Below, piece after piece: positions 24,612 to 37,473 of a stretch of 64,000 nt of DNA. The notes beneath the pieces are model-generated. The model did not search any database and had not been told where the DNA came from. It saw nothing but the letters and a program-made list of their open reading frames with translations. Positions within the stretch are counted from its first letter, which is position 1. Every line of letters begins with the position of its first letter. The translations under genes were made by a program, and so were the position numbers. Source of the stretch: Homarus americanus (lineage: Eukaryota > Arthropoda > Malacostraca > Decapoda > Nephropidae); NCBI RefSeq assembly GCF_018991925.1, contig NW_024737068.1, positions 10,981,860 to 11,045,859 on the forward strand. Reading direction: 5' to 3'.

Positions 24612-24613
<2 letters not shown>
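22839..24613. other. single-copy DNA with recurring TTCCAGGAA motif
   Basis: 1.77 kb without tandem repeats or coding signal. TTCCAGGAA occurs at 23432, 23631, 23784 and 24370 and TTCCAAGAA at 23380, each usually beside ACC, ACT or AAC words; GGAACCACTTCCAGAC recurs near 24183. It may be a very old, dispersed minisatellite. TTCCAGGAA also matches the STAT-type consensus TTCN3GAA. Confidence 0.5.

Positions 24614-24709
<96 letters not shown>
24614..24709. repeat. (AT)n microsatellite
   Basis: About 47 AT units. Confidence 0.98.
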
Positions 24710-24710
<1 letters not shown>

Positions 24711-25132
24711 CGTGTGTGAGGTAACCTCCCATGAATCTGGGATTACACATATCATAACCTTCCATCTCTCTCACTCCTCACTCTAGGCGGTGACGCAGGA
24801 AGATAAGGTGGAGAACGGCCGAATAGAGAGACATTATCTCATCGGCAGTAAAGGCTAATTATCTCCAAGGATATAGAGAAGTTATCTCACGGTTAATGTT
24901 CGCCTAATGACCCACTAGTTCAAGATTATCACTAAATAATTCAATGAATTATTTGAATGTCTTCGATTCTAGTTTGTCTGTGCTTGAGTGTACACACGTA
25001 TGCGCACACGAACATGCATACACTTACTTACACACATAAATAATGCACATGCATAAGCTTATAAATGTACATTCACACATTCATACACACACTAAACACG
25101 CATACACGCGTACAAATATACACTACACTTGT
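24710..25132. other. single-copy DNA, A/C-rich on the right
   Basis: Scattered ACACAC and CATACA words from 24980 onward; no gene. Confidence 0.5.

Positions 25133-25172
<40 letters not shown>
25133..25172. repeat. (AC)n microsatellite
   Basis: Twenty AC units. Confidence 0.97.
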
Positions 25173-25174
<2 letters not shown>

Positions 25175-25392
25175 CTGCCCTGTATATGTGGTAATAAATT
25201 AGGAGGGACAAATAAAAAGACGAATAAAAGAAAAATAATAATTAATATATCTTGTGCCCTCAATAACCAGGGGAGATTAGAGAGCAGCCATAAATAAAAT
25301 TGAGGTGAAAGAAGTGTATTGTTTTCTCTTTGTTTGTGGAGAAGAAAAGTTGTAAAAATGGTTACTCTCTCGGCCAACAATACACTCAGGCA

Positions 25393-25570
<178 letters not shown>

Positions 25571-25784
25571 CAGAGTAGAGAGACTAATACACCTCATGCA
25601 AAACTTTAGAATTCAAGGATTCTTCAGGATCTTTTCCCCATTTCTCCTGCAGGAGGAGCAGCCCGGAGTCCTTCAGGGAGGCCTCACGTAGGAAAAGAAC
25701 AACCTCATTAGTGGCCAAGGCCCTGTGCTGCCCTGCCTGGCCTCTGGGCTTCTCCACCTGTGCAGGGCCCTCCAGGGTGTGAAG

Positions 25785-26035
25785 GTGGAGGGAGTGAGGT
25801 GGGAGAGGGTGAGGTGGAGGGGGTGAGGGTGGAGAGGGTGAAGGTGGAGGGGGGTGAGGGTGGGAGAGGGTGAAGGTGGAGGGAGGGTGAGAGTGAGGGT
25901 GGAGGGAGAATGAAGGTGGAAGGAGGGTGAGGGAGGAGTGGAGAGTGAGAGAGGAGGAGAGGGTGAAGTTGGAGGGCAGGACGAGGGAGGAAGGAAAGAT
26001 GAGGGTGGAAGGAGGGGGAGGGTGAAGAAAGATGA
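25785..26035. repeat. GGTGAGGGTGGAGAG minisatellite
   Basis: Purine-rich irregular units of 15-25 bp (GGTGAAGGTGGAGG, GGTGAGGGTGG). AGGGTGAGG words dominate. Confidence 0.88.
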
Positions 26036-26070
26036 GAGAGACAATCATAACTCATTTTGGTATGAAAACG

Positions 26071-26774
<704 letters not shown>

Positions 26775-26779
26775 GAGAG

Positions 26780-27195
26780 AGAAAGAGAGAGATTTGAGAT
26801 AATTATGGCGTTTGAGATATTGCCTTTGAGATAGTTACTTTGTGAGAAATAGTTTTTGATGGAATGGTTTATGAGACAGATTTTGAAAGACATTTGGTTT
26901 CTAAGAGAGATTTTGAGAGACGTGGATTTTGAGGTTTTTTTTTTTTTAGACGGTTTCTGAGATATGACTTCTGAGAGAACATCTGAGACACACCATAAAT
27001 TCTGAGCAAGATCTTAAGAAATAGCTTTTGAGACACAGCTTCTGGGAGATAATGAAGCAAATATTTCAGTTGGCATTTGAGATAAATTAAGAGACAGATT
27101 TTGAGATAGAGCTTATGAGATTTAGCTTTGGAGACATAAACTGTGAAACATAATGAGACATAACTTTTGAGAAATCCTGAGACATTATTTGTTAG
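26780..27195. repeat. ancient degenerate TTTTGAGACA repeat
   Basis: The word TTTGAGA or TTCTGAGA with a trailing TA/CA recurs roughly every 16-20 bases over 400 bp (for example GCTTTTGAGACACAGCTTCT and GATTTTGAGATAGAGC). Spacing and sequence have drifted too far for an exact period, so it looks like a fossil minisatellite. Confidence 0.6.
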
Positions 27196-27257
27196 TGGAA
27201 GGAAGAATGAAGTAAAGAAAGAGAAACGATAATTGTAAAGGAAAGTGAAGTTATCTT

Positions 27258-27260
<3 letters not shown>

Positions 27261-27295
<35 letters not shown>

Positions 27296-27358
27296 ACGAG
27301 TACATGTCACAGATATAACGTACATGTCACAGATATAACGTTAATCTCTCTCTCTCTC
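27261..27358. repeat. (GA)n, CATGTCACAGATATAACGTA duplication and (TC)n
   Basis: (GA)16 at about 27261-27292, a 20-bp direct repeat (27302 and 27322) between, then (TC)n at 27341-27358. The GA and TC runs form an inverted pair around the duplication and could pair as a stem. Confidence 0.85.
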
Positions 27359-27404
27359 TTACATAAACCCCACTCAATCTCCCTCACTTTCCCCTCCTTT
27401 AAAT

Positions 27405-28020
27405 CTTCTACACACCCTCCCTCTCCCTCCCTCTCACCCTCTCCCTCCTCCTCCCCTCACCTCTCACCCTCTCTCCCTCCCCTCCTCCCTCTCTCCCTCC
27501 CTCCCTCCCTCTCACCCCTCTCTCCTCCCTCTCACCCCTCTCTCCCTCCCTCCCTCTCACCCTCCCTCCTCCCTCCTCCCTCTCACCCTCTCTCCCTCCC
27601 TCCTCTCACCCCTCTCTCCTCCCTCCCTCCTCCCTCTCCCTCCCCTCTCACCCCCTCTCCCTCTCCCTCCCTCCCCTCCCCGCTCCCACCCTCTCTCTCC
27701 CTCCCTCCCTCCCCTCTCTCCCCTCCCTCCCTCTCCCACCCTCTCACCCTCTCCCTCCCTCCCCTCCCTCCCTCCCTCCCTCCCCTCTCACCCTCTCTCC
27801 CCTCCCCTCCCCTCTCCCCCTCCCTCCCTCCCTCCCTCTCCCTCCCCTCCCTCTCACCCCTCTCCCCTCCCTCCCCTCTCTCTCCCTCCCTCCCTCCTCC
27901 CTCCCTCTCCCTCCCCTCTCTCTCCCCTCCCCTCCCCTCTCCCCTCCCCTCTCCCCTCCCTCTCCCTCCCCTCTCCACCCCTCCCCTCTCCCCACCTCCC
28001 TCCCTCTCTCCCTCCATCAC
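27405..28020. repeat. 600-bp polypyrimidine tract
   Basis: CCCTCCCTCTCACCC and CTCTCCCTCC words, virtually purine-free on the plus strand apart from CAC. Long Ser/Pro plus and Gly/Arg/Glu minus frames are artefacts. H-DNA potential. Confidence 0.95.
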
Positions 28021-28689
28021 ACACACTTACCCCTCATCTTACAAGCTTTCCCTCTCACCCCATTACTCTCCCAGACCCTCTCACTCATTTCACTCTCCCC
28101 AAACACTTCATCACCTCCCCTCCCCATGTGAGTGAATGAATACATTATTATAGGACTCGTATGCAGAAAAAAATAAAAATAAAAAATAAAAAAATAAAAT
28201 AAAAATAAAATAAGTAAATAAAAATAAATAAATACATATCAAATATATATCGAAAATTTTGTCAATATTGTTTTTTTTTTCTTTTTAATTGCAAGCCTTT
28301 GATGTGATAAAATTTCATGGTGGTTTATAAAAAAAAAAATACTGGTAATTAAAACTGCCGTCACCAACAAATACTCTGTTTTTTTGTTAATGTTATCCAG
28401 ATTGATAAATGACATTATAGATTTATCGTTTTTCTCTCCTTTTATCTATCTCAAACACACACACACACTATCTCTCTCCCCTCGCACACACTCTCTCTCT
28501 CTCTCCCACTCACTACAGATACCACTATCATATTAATATTTTTTCGGTGTAAATGATTATATTTTTTCTGCCATTTTTTAGTTTTCAATTCATCTCACTT
28601 TTGTCTCTTAATCTATTCGTTAATCTACTATCTATCAAATCACTTTTATTCACATTTTATCTATTTATCAATCTACCTCTTTATTGAGG
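28021..28689. other. A/T-rich spacer with (AAAAT)n-like run
   Basis: AAAATAAAATAAAAATAAA at about 28165-28245 and short AC/TC runs near 28456-28505. No gene. Confidence 0.6.
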
Positions 28690-28723
<34 letters not shown>

Positions 28724-28823
28724 ACGTTCTATCTATCTATCTATCTATCTATCTAACGTTCTATCTATCTATCTACCTATCTATCTATCTAACGTTCTAT
28801 CTATCTATCTATCTATCTATCTG
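28690..28823. repeat. (ATCT)n with AACGTTCT interruptions
   Basis: Blocks of ATCTATCTATCT separated three times by AACGTTCT, giving a secondary period of about 36-40 bp. Confidence 0.95.
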
Positions 28824-28969
28824 TTTCTATGTATGTGCTGTATGTATGTATTTATTTATTTAAAATGGAAAACATATCAGAAACATATATTATACAGTAC
28901 ATTATATTATGAAGAAATAATTCAGACGGATTTACAAAATAACACCGACCATAACATGTTGAGAATATC

Positions 28970-30425
28970 CACCAACATCACTCTATCCATCCACCAACAT
29001 CACTCTATCCATCATTCAACATCACTCTGTCCATCCATTCAACATCACTCCATCCATCCTCCAACATCATTCCATCCATCCACCAACATCATTCCATCCA
29101 TCCACCAACATCACTTTGTCCATCCACCAATATCACTCTATCCATCCACCAACATCACTCCATCCATCCACCAACATCACTCCATCATCATCACTCTATC
29201 CATCACCAACATCCTCCATCCATTCACCAACATCCTCCATCCATCCACCAACATCACTCCATCTATCCACCATTACTCCATCCATCCACCAACATCCACT
29301 CATCCATCCACCAACATCACTCCAACCATCCACCAACATCCTCCATCCATCCACCAACATCACTCCATCCATTCACCAACATCCTCCATCCATCCACCAA
29401 CATCACTTTGTCCATCCACCAACATCCTCTATCCATCCACCAACATCACTCCATCCATTCACCAACATCACCCATCCATCCACCAACATCACTCCATCTA
29501 TCCACCATCACTCCATCCATCCACCAACATCACTCCATCCATCCACCATCCTCCAACCATCCACAACATCACCCATCCATCCACCAACATCACTCCATCC
29601 ATCCACTAGCATCCACTCTCCATCCATCCACTAGCATCACTCCATCCATCCACCAGCATCATTCCATCCATCCATAGCATCACTCCATCCATCCACTAGC
29701 ATCACTCCATCCATCCCATCCATCACTCCATCCATCCACCAACATCACTCCATCCATCCACCAACATCATTCCATCCATCCACCAAACATCACCCATCCA
29801 TCCACCAACATCATTCCATCCATCCACCAACATCACTCCATCCATCCACCAACATCCACCACTATCCATCCACCAACATCATCCACCAACATCCATCCAC
29901 CAACATCACCCCATCCATCCACCAACATCACCCATCCATCCACCAACATCACCCATCCATCCACCACCCATCCATCCACCAACATCACTCCATCCATCCA
30001 CCAACATCACCCATCCATCCACCAACATCCATCCATCCACCAACATCACCTATCCATCCACCAACATCACTATCCATCCACCAACATCACCCCATCCATC
30101 CACCAACATCACCCCATCCATCCACCAACATCACTCCATCCATCCACCAACACATCATTCCATCCACCAACATCACTCCATCCATCCACCAACATCATTC
30201 CATCCATCCACCAACATCACTCCATCCATCCACCAACATCACTCTATCCATCCACCAACATCACTCTATCCATCCACCAACATCACTCCATCCATCCACC
30301 AACATCACTCCATCCATCCACCAACATCACTCCATCCATCCACCAACATCACTCCATCCATCCACCAACATCACTCCATCCATCCACCAACATCACTCCA
30401 TCCATCTACCAACATTATTCCATCC
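28970..30425. repeat. CATCCATCCACCAACATCAC minisatellite, about 65 units
   Basis: Units of roughly 17-24 bp over 1.45 kb: CCATCCATCCACCAACATCA plus CTC, with ATT, TTTGT and CACC variants. The right end is most uniform at 22 bp (about 30180-30410) and the middle is most variable, with deleted and fused units. Long Ser/His/Pro plus-strand frames are artefacts. Confidence 0.95.
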
Positions 30426-30617
30426 ACATATAAAGCGGTATAGCATTGAACGGCTTCGTCGCTTAATTAAGACAAGCTAATTCAGGCAGTCAGGAATACA
30501 ATTTATTGATGAATGATGAATGATGTGAAGTTCTATTGGTCTATTAATCTCTGTCTGTCTGTCTTTATTTGTGATGGTCTGTCTATCTACCTGTCAACTT
30601 TATTTCCCTCCAACTTG
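30426..30617. other. single-copy spacer between two large arrays
   Basis: Short TGTCTGTC segment near 30551; no gene. Confidence 0.5.
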
Positions 30618-31215
30618 ATATGGAGGTGAGAGGCTTCACCTAGGGGAACTGTTGAGGTGAGAGGCTTCATCTAGGGGAACTGTTGAGGTGAGAGGCTTCA
30701 CCTAGAACTGTTGAGGTGAGAGGCTTCACCTAGGGGAACTGTTGAGGTGAGAGGCTTCACCTAGGGAACCTGTTGAGGTGAGAGGCTTCACCTAGGGGAA
30801 CTGTTGAGGTGGAGAAGCCACCTAGGGACCTGTTGAGAGGTGAGAGGCTTCACTAGGGAACTAGGGGAACTGTTGGGGGAGGTGAGAGGCTTCACCTAGG
30901 GGAACTGTTGAGGTGAGAGGCTTCACCTAGGGGAACTGTTGAGGTGAGAGGCTTCACCTAGGGGAACTGTTGAGGTGGAGAGGCTTCACCTAGGGAACCT
31001 GTTGAGGTGAGAGGCTTCACCTAGGGGAACTGTTGAGGTGAGAGGCTTCACCTAGGGGACCTGTTGAGGCGGGAGAGGCTTCACCTAGGGAACTGTTGAG
31101 GGAGAGGCTTCACCTGGGGGAACTGTTGAGGTGAGAGGCTTCACCTAGGGGAACTGTTGAGGTGAGGAGGCTTCACCTAGGGACCTGTTGAGGTGAGAGG
31201 CTTCACCCTGGGGAC
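30618..31215. repeat. 31-bp minisatellite, subfamily A (hairpin unit)
   Basis: About 19 units of GTTGAGGTGAGAGGCTTCAC plus CTAGGGGAACT. AGGTGA and TCACCT flank a six-base GAGGCT loop, so each unit can form a hairpin. It passes smoothly into subfamily B. Confidence 0.94.
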
Positions 31216-32425
31216 CTGTTGAGGGTGAGGAGAGGCTTCACCTACAGGGACCTGTTATGAGGTAAGAGGCTTCACCTACGGGACCTGCTTTGAGGTAAGA
31301 GGCTTCACCCACAGGACATGTTGAGGTAAGAGGCTTCACCCACGGGACCTGTTTTGAGGTAAGAGGCTACGGGACCTGTTTTGAGGTAAGAGGCTTCACC
31401 CCACGGGACCTGTTGTTTGAGGTAAGAGGCTTCACCACCACAGGACATGTTGAGGTAAGAGGCTTCCCACCCCACGGGACCTGTTATGAGGTAAGAGGCT
31501 TACGGGACCTGTTATGAGGTAAAGAGGCTTCACCCCACAGGACTCCTGTTTTGAGGTTCCACCCCACAGGACATGTTGAGGTAAGTGAGCTCAGGGACCT
31601 GTTATGAGGTAAGAGGCTTCACCTACGGGTAAGAGGCTCACCCACAGGACATAAGGAGGTAAGAGGCTTCACCTACGGGCTGTTATGAGGCAAGAGGCCC
31701 CACCTACGGGACCTGCTTATGAGGCAATAGGGCTTACAGGACCTGTTTTGAGGCAAGAGGCTTCACCTACAGGACATGTTGGAGGTAAGAGGTTGAGGCA
31801 AGGCTTCACCTTTGAGGTAAGAGGCTTCACCTACGGGACCTGTTATGAGGTAAGAGGCTCACCTACGGACCTGTTATGAGGTAAGAGGCTTCACCACTCT
31901 GGGACATGTTGGTAGAGGCTTCACCTACGGGACCTGTTATGAGGGTAGAGGCCTCACCTACGGGACCTGTTATGAGGTGAGAGGCTTCACCCTACAGGAC
32001 GGGACCTAGAGGCTTCACCTGAGGTAAGAGGCTTCACCTACGGGACCTGTTATGAGGTAAGAGGCCCACCTACGGGACCTGTTATGTGGTAAGAGGCTTC
32101 ACCTCACAGGACCTGTTATGAGGCAAGAGGCTTCACCTGCAGGACCTGTTATGAGGTGCTTCACCTGAGGTATGAAGAGGCTTCACCTCACCTACGGGAC
32201 CTGTTATGAGGTAGAGGCTTCACCTGCAGGACCTGTTATGAGGTAAGAGGCTTCCACCCAGGACCTGTTATGAGGTAAGAGGCTTCACCTACAGGACATG
32301 TTGAGGTAAGAGGCTTCACCTACGGGACCTGTTATGAGGTAAGAGGCTTCACCTACAGGACCTGTTATGAGGTAAGAGGCTTCACCTACGGGACCTGTTA
32401 TGAGGTAAGAGGCTTCACCTCTGGG
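31216..32425. repeat. 33-34-bp minisatellite, subfamily B (GAGGTAAGAG unit)
   Basis: About 35 diverged units of GAGGTAAGAGGCTTCACC plus TACGGGACCTGTTAT, with many truncated or fused units. GAGGTAAGAG matches the 5' splice-site consensus (AG|GTAAGA). It looks derived from subfamily A by a GTGAG to GTAAG change and a longer linker. Uniformity returns in the last five units. Confidence 0.94.
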
Positions 32426-32653
32426 TCATTACCTACTAAGTATGGTGTATCTCCGCTTGCTCGTTTACCAGTTATTATCAGGACACAAACACACAGACAG
32501 ACAGACAGGACTGATGATAACACTCTGCCCAACAGTATCATGTGGGCAGGTTAATAAATTAAAAGCAGGTTTCATCAATACCACAGTTCCTATAATTATT
32601 TAATATCCGTCACAACAGTAACTATTATAATCCACATGCCATTCAACAGTCTC

Positions 32654-32654
<1 letters not shown>
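32426..32654. other. single-copy spacer
   Basis: Short ACAGACAGACAG near 32492; no gene. Confidence 0.5.

Positions 32655-32722
<68 letters not shown>
32655..32722. repeat. (TAA)n microsatellite
   Basis: About 22 AAT units. Confidence 0.97.
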
Positions 32723-32724
<2 letters not shown>

Positions 32725-33186
32725 CAATAAAAATGAAAACAACAATAATAATAAATAATAAAAACATATAATTTATAATACAGTATAACCCATCAATCAC
32801 ATACTGTACCGTACACACAATCAACGGCCAAATAACAAATCATTAACAATACTCTATTTTTTATACATATATTTCATATATTTTAGCGAAAACTGTGACC
32901 AAAAAAAAAAAAAAAAAAATACAGAATTTGGATGGATTTTAAATAATCTTCATAAACCACTTTTTTTTGCGCGCCAATTTTTTTCGTCCCGCCAACAACA
33001 ATTTTGGACGGATAGTTATTGTCACAGTATATATCCAACATTGACTCCTGCCTCATGACTTTTATTTAATTCTTGTAGGGTGTTTTTAGTGAGCAGTATT
33101 CATGGGTGTTTTAAAAGTGTTAGTGAGGGAATTATTAGTATTTTTTTTTCTATTATACGACGAGAAACTGATCAATCCCTTCACCT
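32723..33186. other. AT-rich single-copy DNA with A18 run
   Basis: Poly-A at about 32902-32919; no gene. Confidence 0.5.
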
Positions 33187-33365
33187 TTCTTTCTCTCTCT
33201 CTCTCTCTCTCTCTACCTATTTCTCAGTCTCTCCCTCTCTCATTTTCTCGGTTTTTATTTTTTTCAGTATTAAACTTTCGCTACTTCTACCTTTGTCTCT
33301 CACTTCTTCCTTCTCTTTCTGCTTCTCTTATTCTCTGTTTCTCTCCGTGTCTCTCTCTCTTGCTC
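33187..33365. repeat. TC-rich tract with (TC)n
   Basis: Pure (TC)11 near 33192-33213 followed by T/C-rich degenerate sequence. Confidence 0.88.
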
Positions 33366-33424
33366 AGTTGCCAATCACCATTCAGGAGATCTATGTTACG
33401 TAATATACAGGATTGGATTCTATA

Positions 33425-33705
33425 AATTAAAGGATCCACTTCATCTCATATAAGGGATTAAATCTTGGTATTTAGCTCAAATTATCATCCTAATTAAAAT
33501 TAACTAGTTATTTTTAACGAGCATAATTATCATCCCATTTTAAGGATTGATTCTCCATATTCAAACAACAAATCATGATATTTTATGGATTAATTTAATT
33601 ATCAGATTATATTAGGAAATATGTCTTCGTATTAGGTAGGATTATTAAAATATTCTAGGGATTAACCTCTCACCGTAATTATCATCCTAATTGAGGGATT
33701 ACCGT
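33425..33705. repeat. ancient degenerate AATTATCATCC...GGATTA repeat
   Basis: AATTATCATCC occurs at about 33479, 33525 and 33676, and GGGATTA or GGATTA words (33448, 33545, 33587, 33658, 33694) alternate with it. Spacing is irregular. It reads as a fossil tandem repeat of perhaps 45-50 bp. Confidence 0.5.
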
Positions 33706-34394
33706 GAACCTTATGAAATTTGCATTTAAAAAATCCGCCCGTCTCATAATTTCTCTTCCACCTAATTTTTTAATCTATTTTTCCCCCTCCAAACCCACTT
33801 TTCATCCCAATTTCAGAAAAAAATTTCGCCCTATTTTAACAACCTATTTTCATCGTATTTCACTTCAATATTTTCCCCACCCGTTCTCAATTCCATTTCC
33901 ATTCCATTTCCCACCCATTTTGCCACTCCACTTTGACACTTGTCACACTAATTTAGTTAAAAAAGATATCCAATTTCAGTCATGCATTAACATATTAGCA
34001 TACATTATTTCTCATTTGCATATATGCTTTTGACAACACGCCCTGGTCACTGATCTCTTGACATGCTACGTCCAGTCTTCGTTAGTTCATATACAAATCT
34101 CTAATGGCTTTCTCTAGACCAGTGAGTTGTCTATCTATGGGTAATTAACAACAGGTGGTTAATTTAGGTATTGGGAGGGGGGGGGGATTACCATATATAT
34201 ATTTTAGTAATTTCTACATAATTCCCAATTTTCCCAGTCACTTAAATTTGATAAGGCAGTGAATTAAAGTTTCTATTTAGCAAGGTAACAAGTTCAGTAT
34301 ACGAATTTACCTATTGATTTAAGTTTGAACAAGCAGCGAAATAAAACTGCTGAGTTATTTTGTAAGTTGAGACGAAGGAATACAAGTTAATGTT
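33706..34394. other. AT-rich single-copy DNA, no gene
   Basis: A plus-strand open frame at 33704-34033 is Phe/Pro/Ile-rich as expected for TTTCC-type DNA and shows no domain. Poly-G of about 10 near 34178. Confidence 0.45.
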
Positions 34395-35148
34395 AAGATA
34401 TCGTCAAATATTAAGTATATCAGATGGTATTGCTCGCACTGCAGATAGTGAAGAGATACTGCCACAACTGATCAACAGATTGAAAAAAAAAAGGCTAAGA
34501 ATATGAGTTTAGAGTTAATGTTGTAAAGACGGAAATAATGGTTGTTTCTAAATCAAATTTGAATCTTATGGTAGGCAACAGGGGACTAAAAAAAATGGTA
34601 ACTGTTTTGTATTTTGGAAGTAACAAAAGTTGTGATAGTAGGTGTGTCAATGAGAAATTAAAACAAGTATAGGTTAAACGACACTATCATTCGATAATCT
34701 AAAAAGGCTGTTAAAAAAGAAAACTAACTTTAGTTTGAGAAAAAGGCTGGAGAAATGCAATAATCCCAAGCGTGGAGACTTTCAGAGCACACCAAAGGGA
34801 AGGTTGAGACCTCTGAAGTGCTGTGATACAAGAGAATGTTAAATTTAAGTTATACTGACAAAAAACAAATGAAGAAGTATATACCAAGACTGGCCAGAGA
34901 ATTGAGTGCAATCCTGGAATTTATGGAAGAAGAAAAGAGATAATGTGACCATATTAGGCATGAAGGGTTAATGGGAGAAATAATTGAGTTAAATTGAGGG
35001 TAGGAAGGGCTGGGGATGGCAGAGACTCGGATGTATAAGCAAACCTTAAAGCTTGGTCCCCGGTGAGATATAAAATCTAAGATAATTTGTGAAAATAGTC
35101 CGAAAATGTTTTGAATGGAGGGCTATGGTCGCCAATCCCCAGATATGA
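34395..35148 (+). pseudogene. decayed RTE-like non-LTR retrotransposon: reverse transcriptase C-terminal half and 3' tail
   Basis: Reading across several frames gives the order of blocks typical of arthropod endonuclease/reverse transcriptases. At about 34416-34470 lies the YADD-type box, now Y, frameshift, SDG, followed by TADSEEILPQLINRLK. Then VNVVKTEIMVVSKS (about 34515-34556), YFGS with DSRC downstream (34611-34645), a thumb remnant with NEEV (about 34868-34879), and finally GMKG and IEGRKGWGWQRLGCIS (about 34957-35040). The second catalytic Asp is Gly, and there are at least three frameshifts and several stops, so it is dead. The 3' tail (35094-35148) is shared with 4562-4616. The 5' half is missing. 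Family identification rests on recognised motif order; RTE versus a neighbouring clade is uncertain. Confidence 0.65.
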
Positions 35149-36284
35149 CCACTGGCACCTTGATAGATTAGTTGATACTACAAATAATCCACAGAATACC
35201 GGCGTAGAGATATACACGATTATTACCATGGATAAAGTGATACTTATATAATTAGTTGTAGTCCATAATAAAGAGAACCTCATGACAAAGGAATCACACA
35301 GCGCACAGGACACACTCCAGTCACTGGCCACAATACAACGCACAGTCCAATGATTCGCAGTCAGAGATATATGGTCGTGTTATACAATTCACTTTAATCT
35401 TTCAAAGAGCACCTGATATGTAGTCATAGTTCTGTGGGATTCGATAACAATTGAATGAGAATTTAGTTAACAAAGTCGTTTATTGTGGCCGACGGCAGCT
35501 TTCTCTCTAAGGGTTTGCCAATTGTGATTTTTTAATGGTGCGTAGTTGAAGCCTTGCTCTTGTTTCTCGTTATCTGCAACATAATATTATTAATGTATGA
35601 GGTCATTCAGGTTATTGGGTGAGTAATAACCATTAATCCATCTATTTATTCTTTTGTCAATTCAATGATATGTTCGTCCAATCAACTTCAATTCAGTGTT
35701 GTGATAGATGTTCTTATATCATCGGTTGTTTCCTGTTTTCCTTCAACTCTCGCTACCCGTCGATCACCTGCTGCTGTCAGGAGGAGTGAGGGAGGTGGTG
35801 GCTGGCTACATACTTCATCAGGGCTGCCAGATGCTCTTGAGTGTTGCAGGTGATACAAGAACAATTTCGCCCACAGACAAAACACTTAACTGAGACACAA
35901 CAATACTTCTTACCTTGACTAAACTACATATTTAATGCACATGCGCAAATATGTACTTAATCCATGCGTGATTATATGTAAACATGAATCCAACATACGA
36001 TAACACATATAAATGGAAGTGGTATATGGTGAATGTATGATTGTAGAGTATGCTAATATAATGTGCATGTGTAAGTTGGGATGTATTCTAGTATACTGTG
36101 CATTTGTATGGATGTACCAATATACTGTATACGTATAAGTAATCACTACCTGGATTGAGTTAACAAGAGTCTCGTGTTTCAGCGTTTAGCCAAAAAAAAA
36201 AAAAGTTAACATGAACAAGTGGACATAATTGTAAAAGAAAATTGATAAAATTCATTATTGTAGTACGTGGTCTGGTAGATTGTT
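35149..36284. other. single-copy DNA, no firm gene
   Basis: Between a CTGCTGCTGTCAG (acceptor-like, ending near 35779) and GTTGCAGGTGATAC (donor-like, cut near 35849) lies a roughly 70-base open segment reading GVREVVAGYILHQGC. It is a possible isolated exon but supported by nothing else. The remainder is AT-rich without repeats. Confidence 0.35.
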
Positions 36285-36480
36285 TTTGACACAAGTTCAG
36301 TTGGCACCGAGGTTCTATTGACACGGATAATGCTAAAAATGGAGGTTACTGTGACGAGATTTTTATGACACTGGGGTTCTTTTGACACGGAGGTTCTGCT
36401 CATACGAAGTTTCTTTGGACACGGAGGTTCTTTTGACACCAGGGTTCTAGTGACACCGGGGTTCTAGTGACACGAGCCCC
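36285..36480. repeat. degenerate TTTTGACACGGAGGTTC repeat
   Basis: Roughly ten copies of a 17-20-bp unit: TTTTGACACGGAGGTTC, TATGACACTGGGGTTC, TAGTGACACCGGGGTTC. The last copies are the most regular. Confidence 0.75.
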
Positions 36481-36699
36481 GCACTGCTGTAAATAATATC
36501 TACCAAAAAAGAAATTGCATGACGGTTGTGAGCAGCAGCATCAAGGCACCTGAGAACCAGTGCATTATGTCTGAATTCATTTGCATATTGTTTACTGATG
36601 AAGTGAGCAAATCCCGAACACCTTTCTTTATAGCAATATTATTACATATATTATCTATAAACATTACTATATTCATGTCTGAGCAGTGTACAGAGGAGG

Positions 36700-36816
36700 T
36701 TTACAATGACAACAATAACACACAGGCAGTCACAAACACACACAGTCACAAACACACAGACAGACAGTCACACAAACACAGACAGACAGACAGACAGAGA
36801 CCCTCCCATCTCCACC

Positions 36817-36847
<31 letters not shown>

Positions 36848-36875
36848 ACGCACACACACACACACACACACACAC
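36700..36875. repeat. compound AC/ACAG/TC/AC microsatellite region
   Basis: CACAAACACACAG, then ACAGACAGACAG, (TC)n at 36818-36848 and (AC)n at 36849-36872 in succession. Confidence 0.92.
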
Positions 36876-37030
36876 TCTCTCACTCGTCTCAAAGGATTGA
36901 GATATATTAAGGATAAGTCATTCCGTGTGGATGACCAGCTGCTGCCAGGGAGACGATGAGTGAGGCAGCCAGTGTGAACAGATTGAGTCATATGGATGAA
37001 TGGAGAGCACGTCAGAAACACTCAATAACG

Positions 37031-37473
<443 letters not shown>

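Noticed and set aside
27245..28135. 296-codon Ser/Pro-rich frame
   Set aside because: It coincides with a polypyrimidine tract; the opposite strand is equally open.
35780..35849. Possible exon reading GVREVVAGYILHQGC
   Set aside because: Acceptor and donor-like words exist but a single 70-base segment without partners is not enough.
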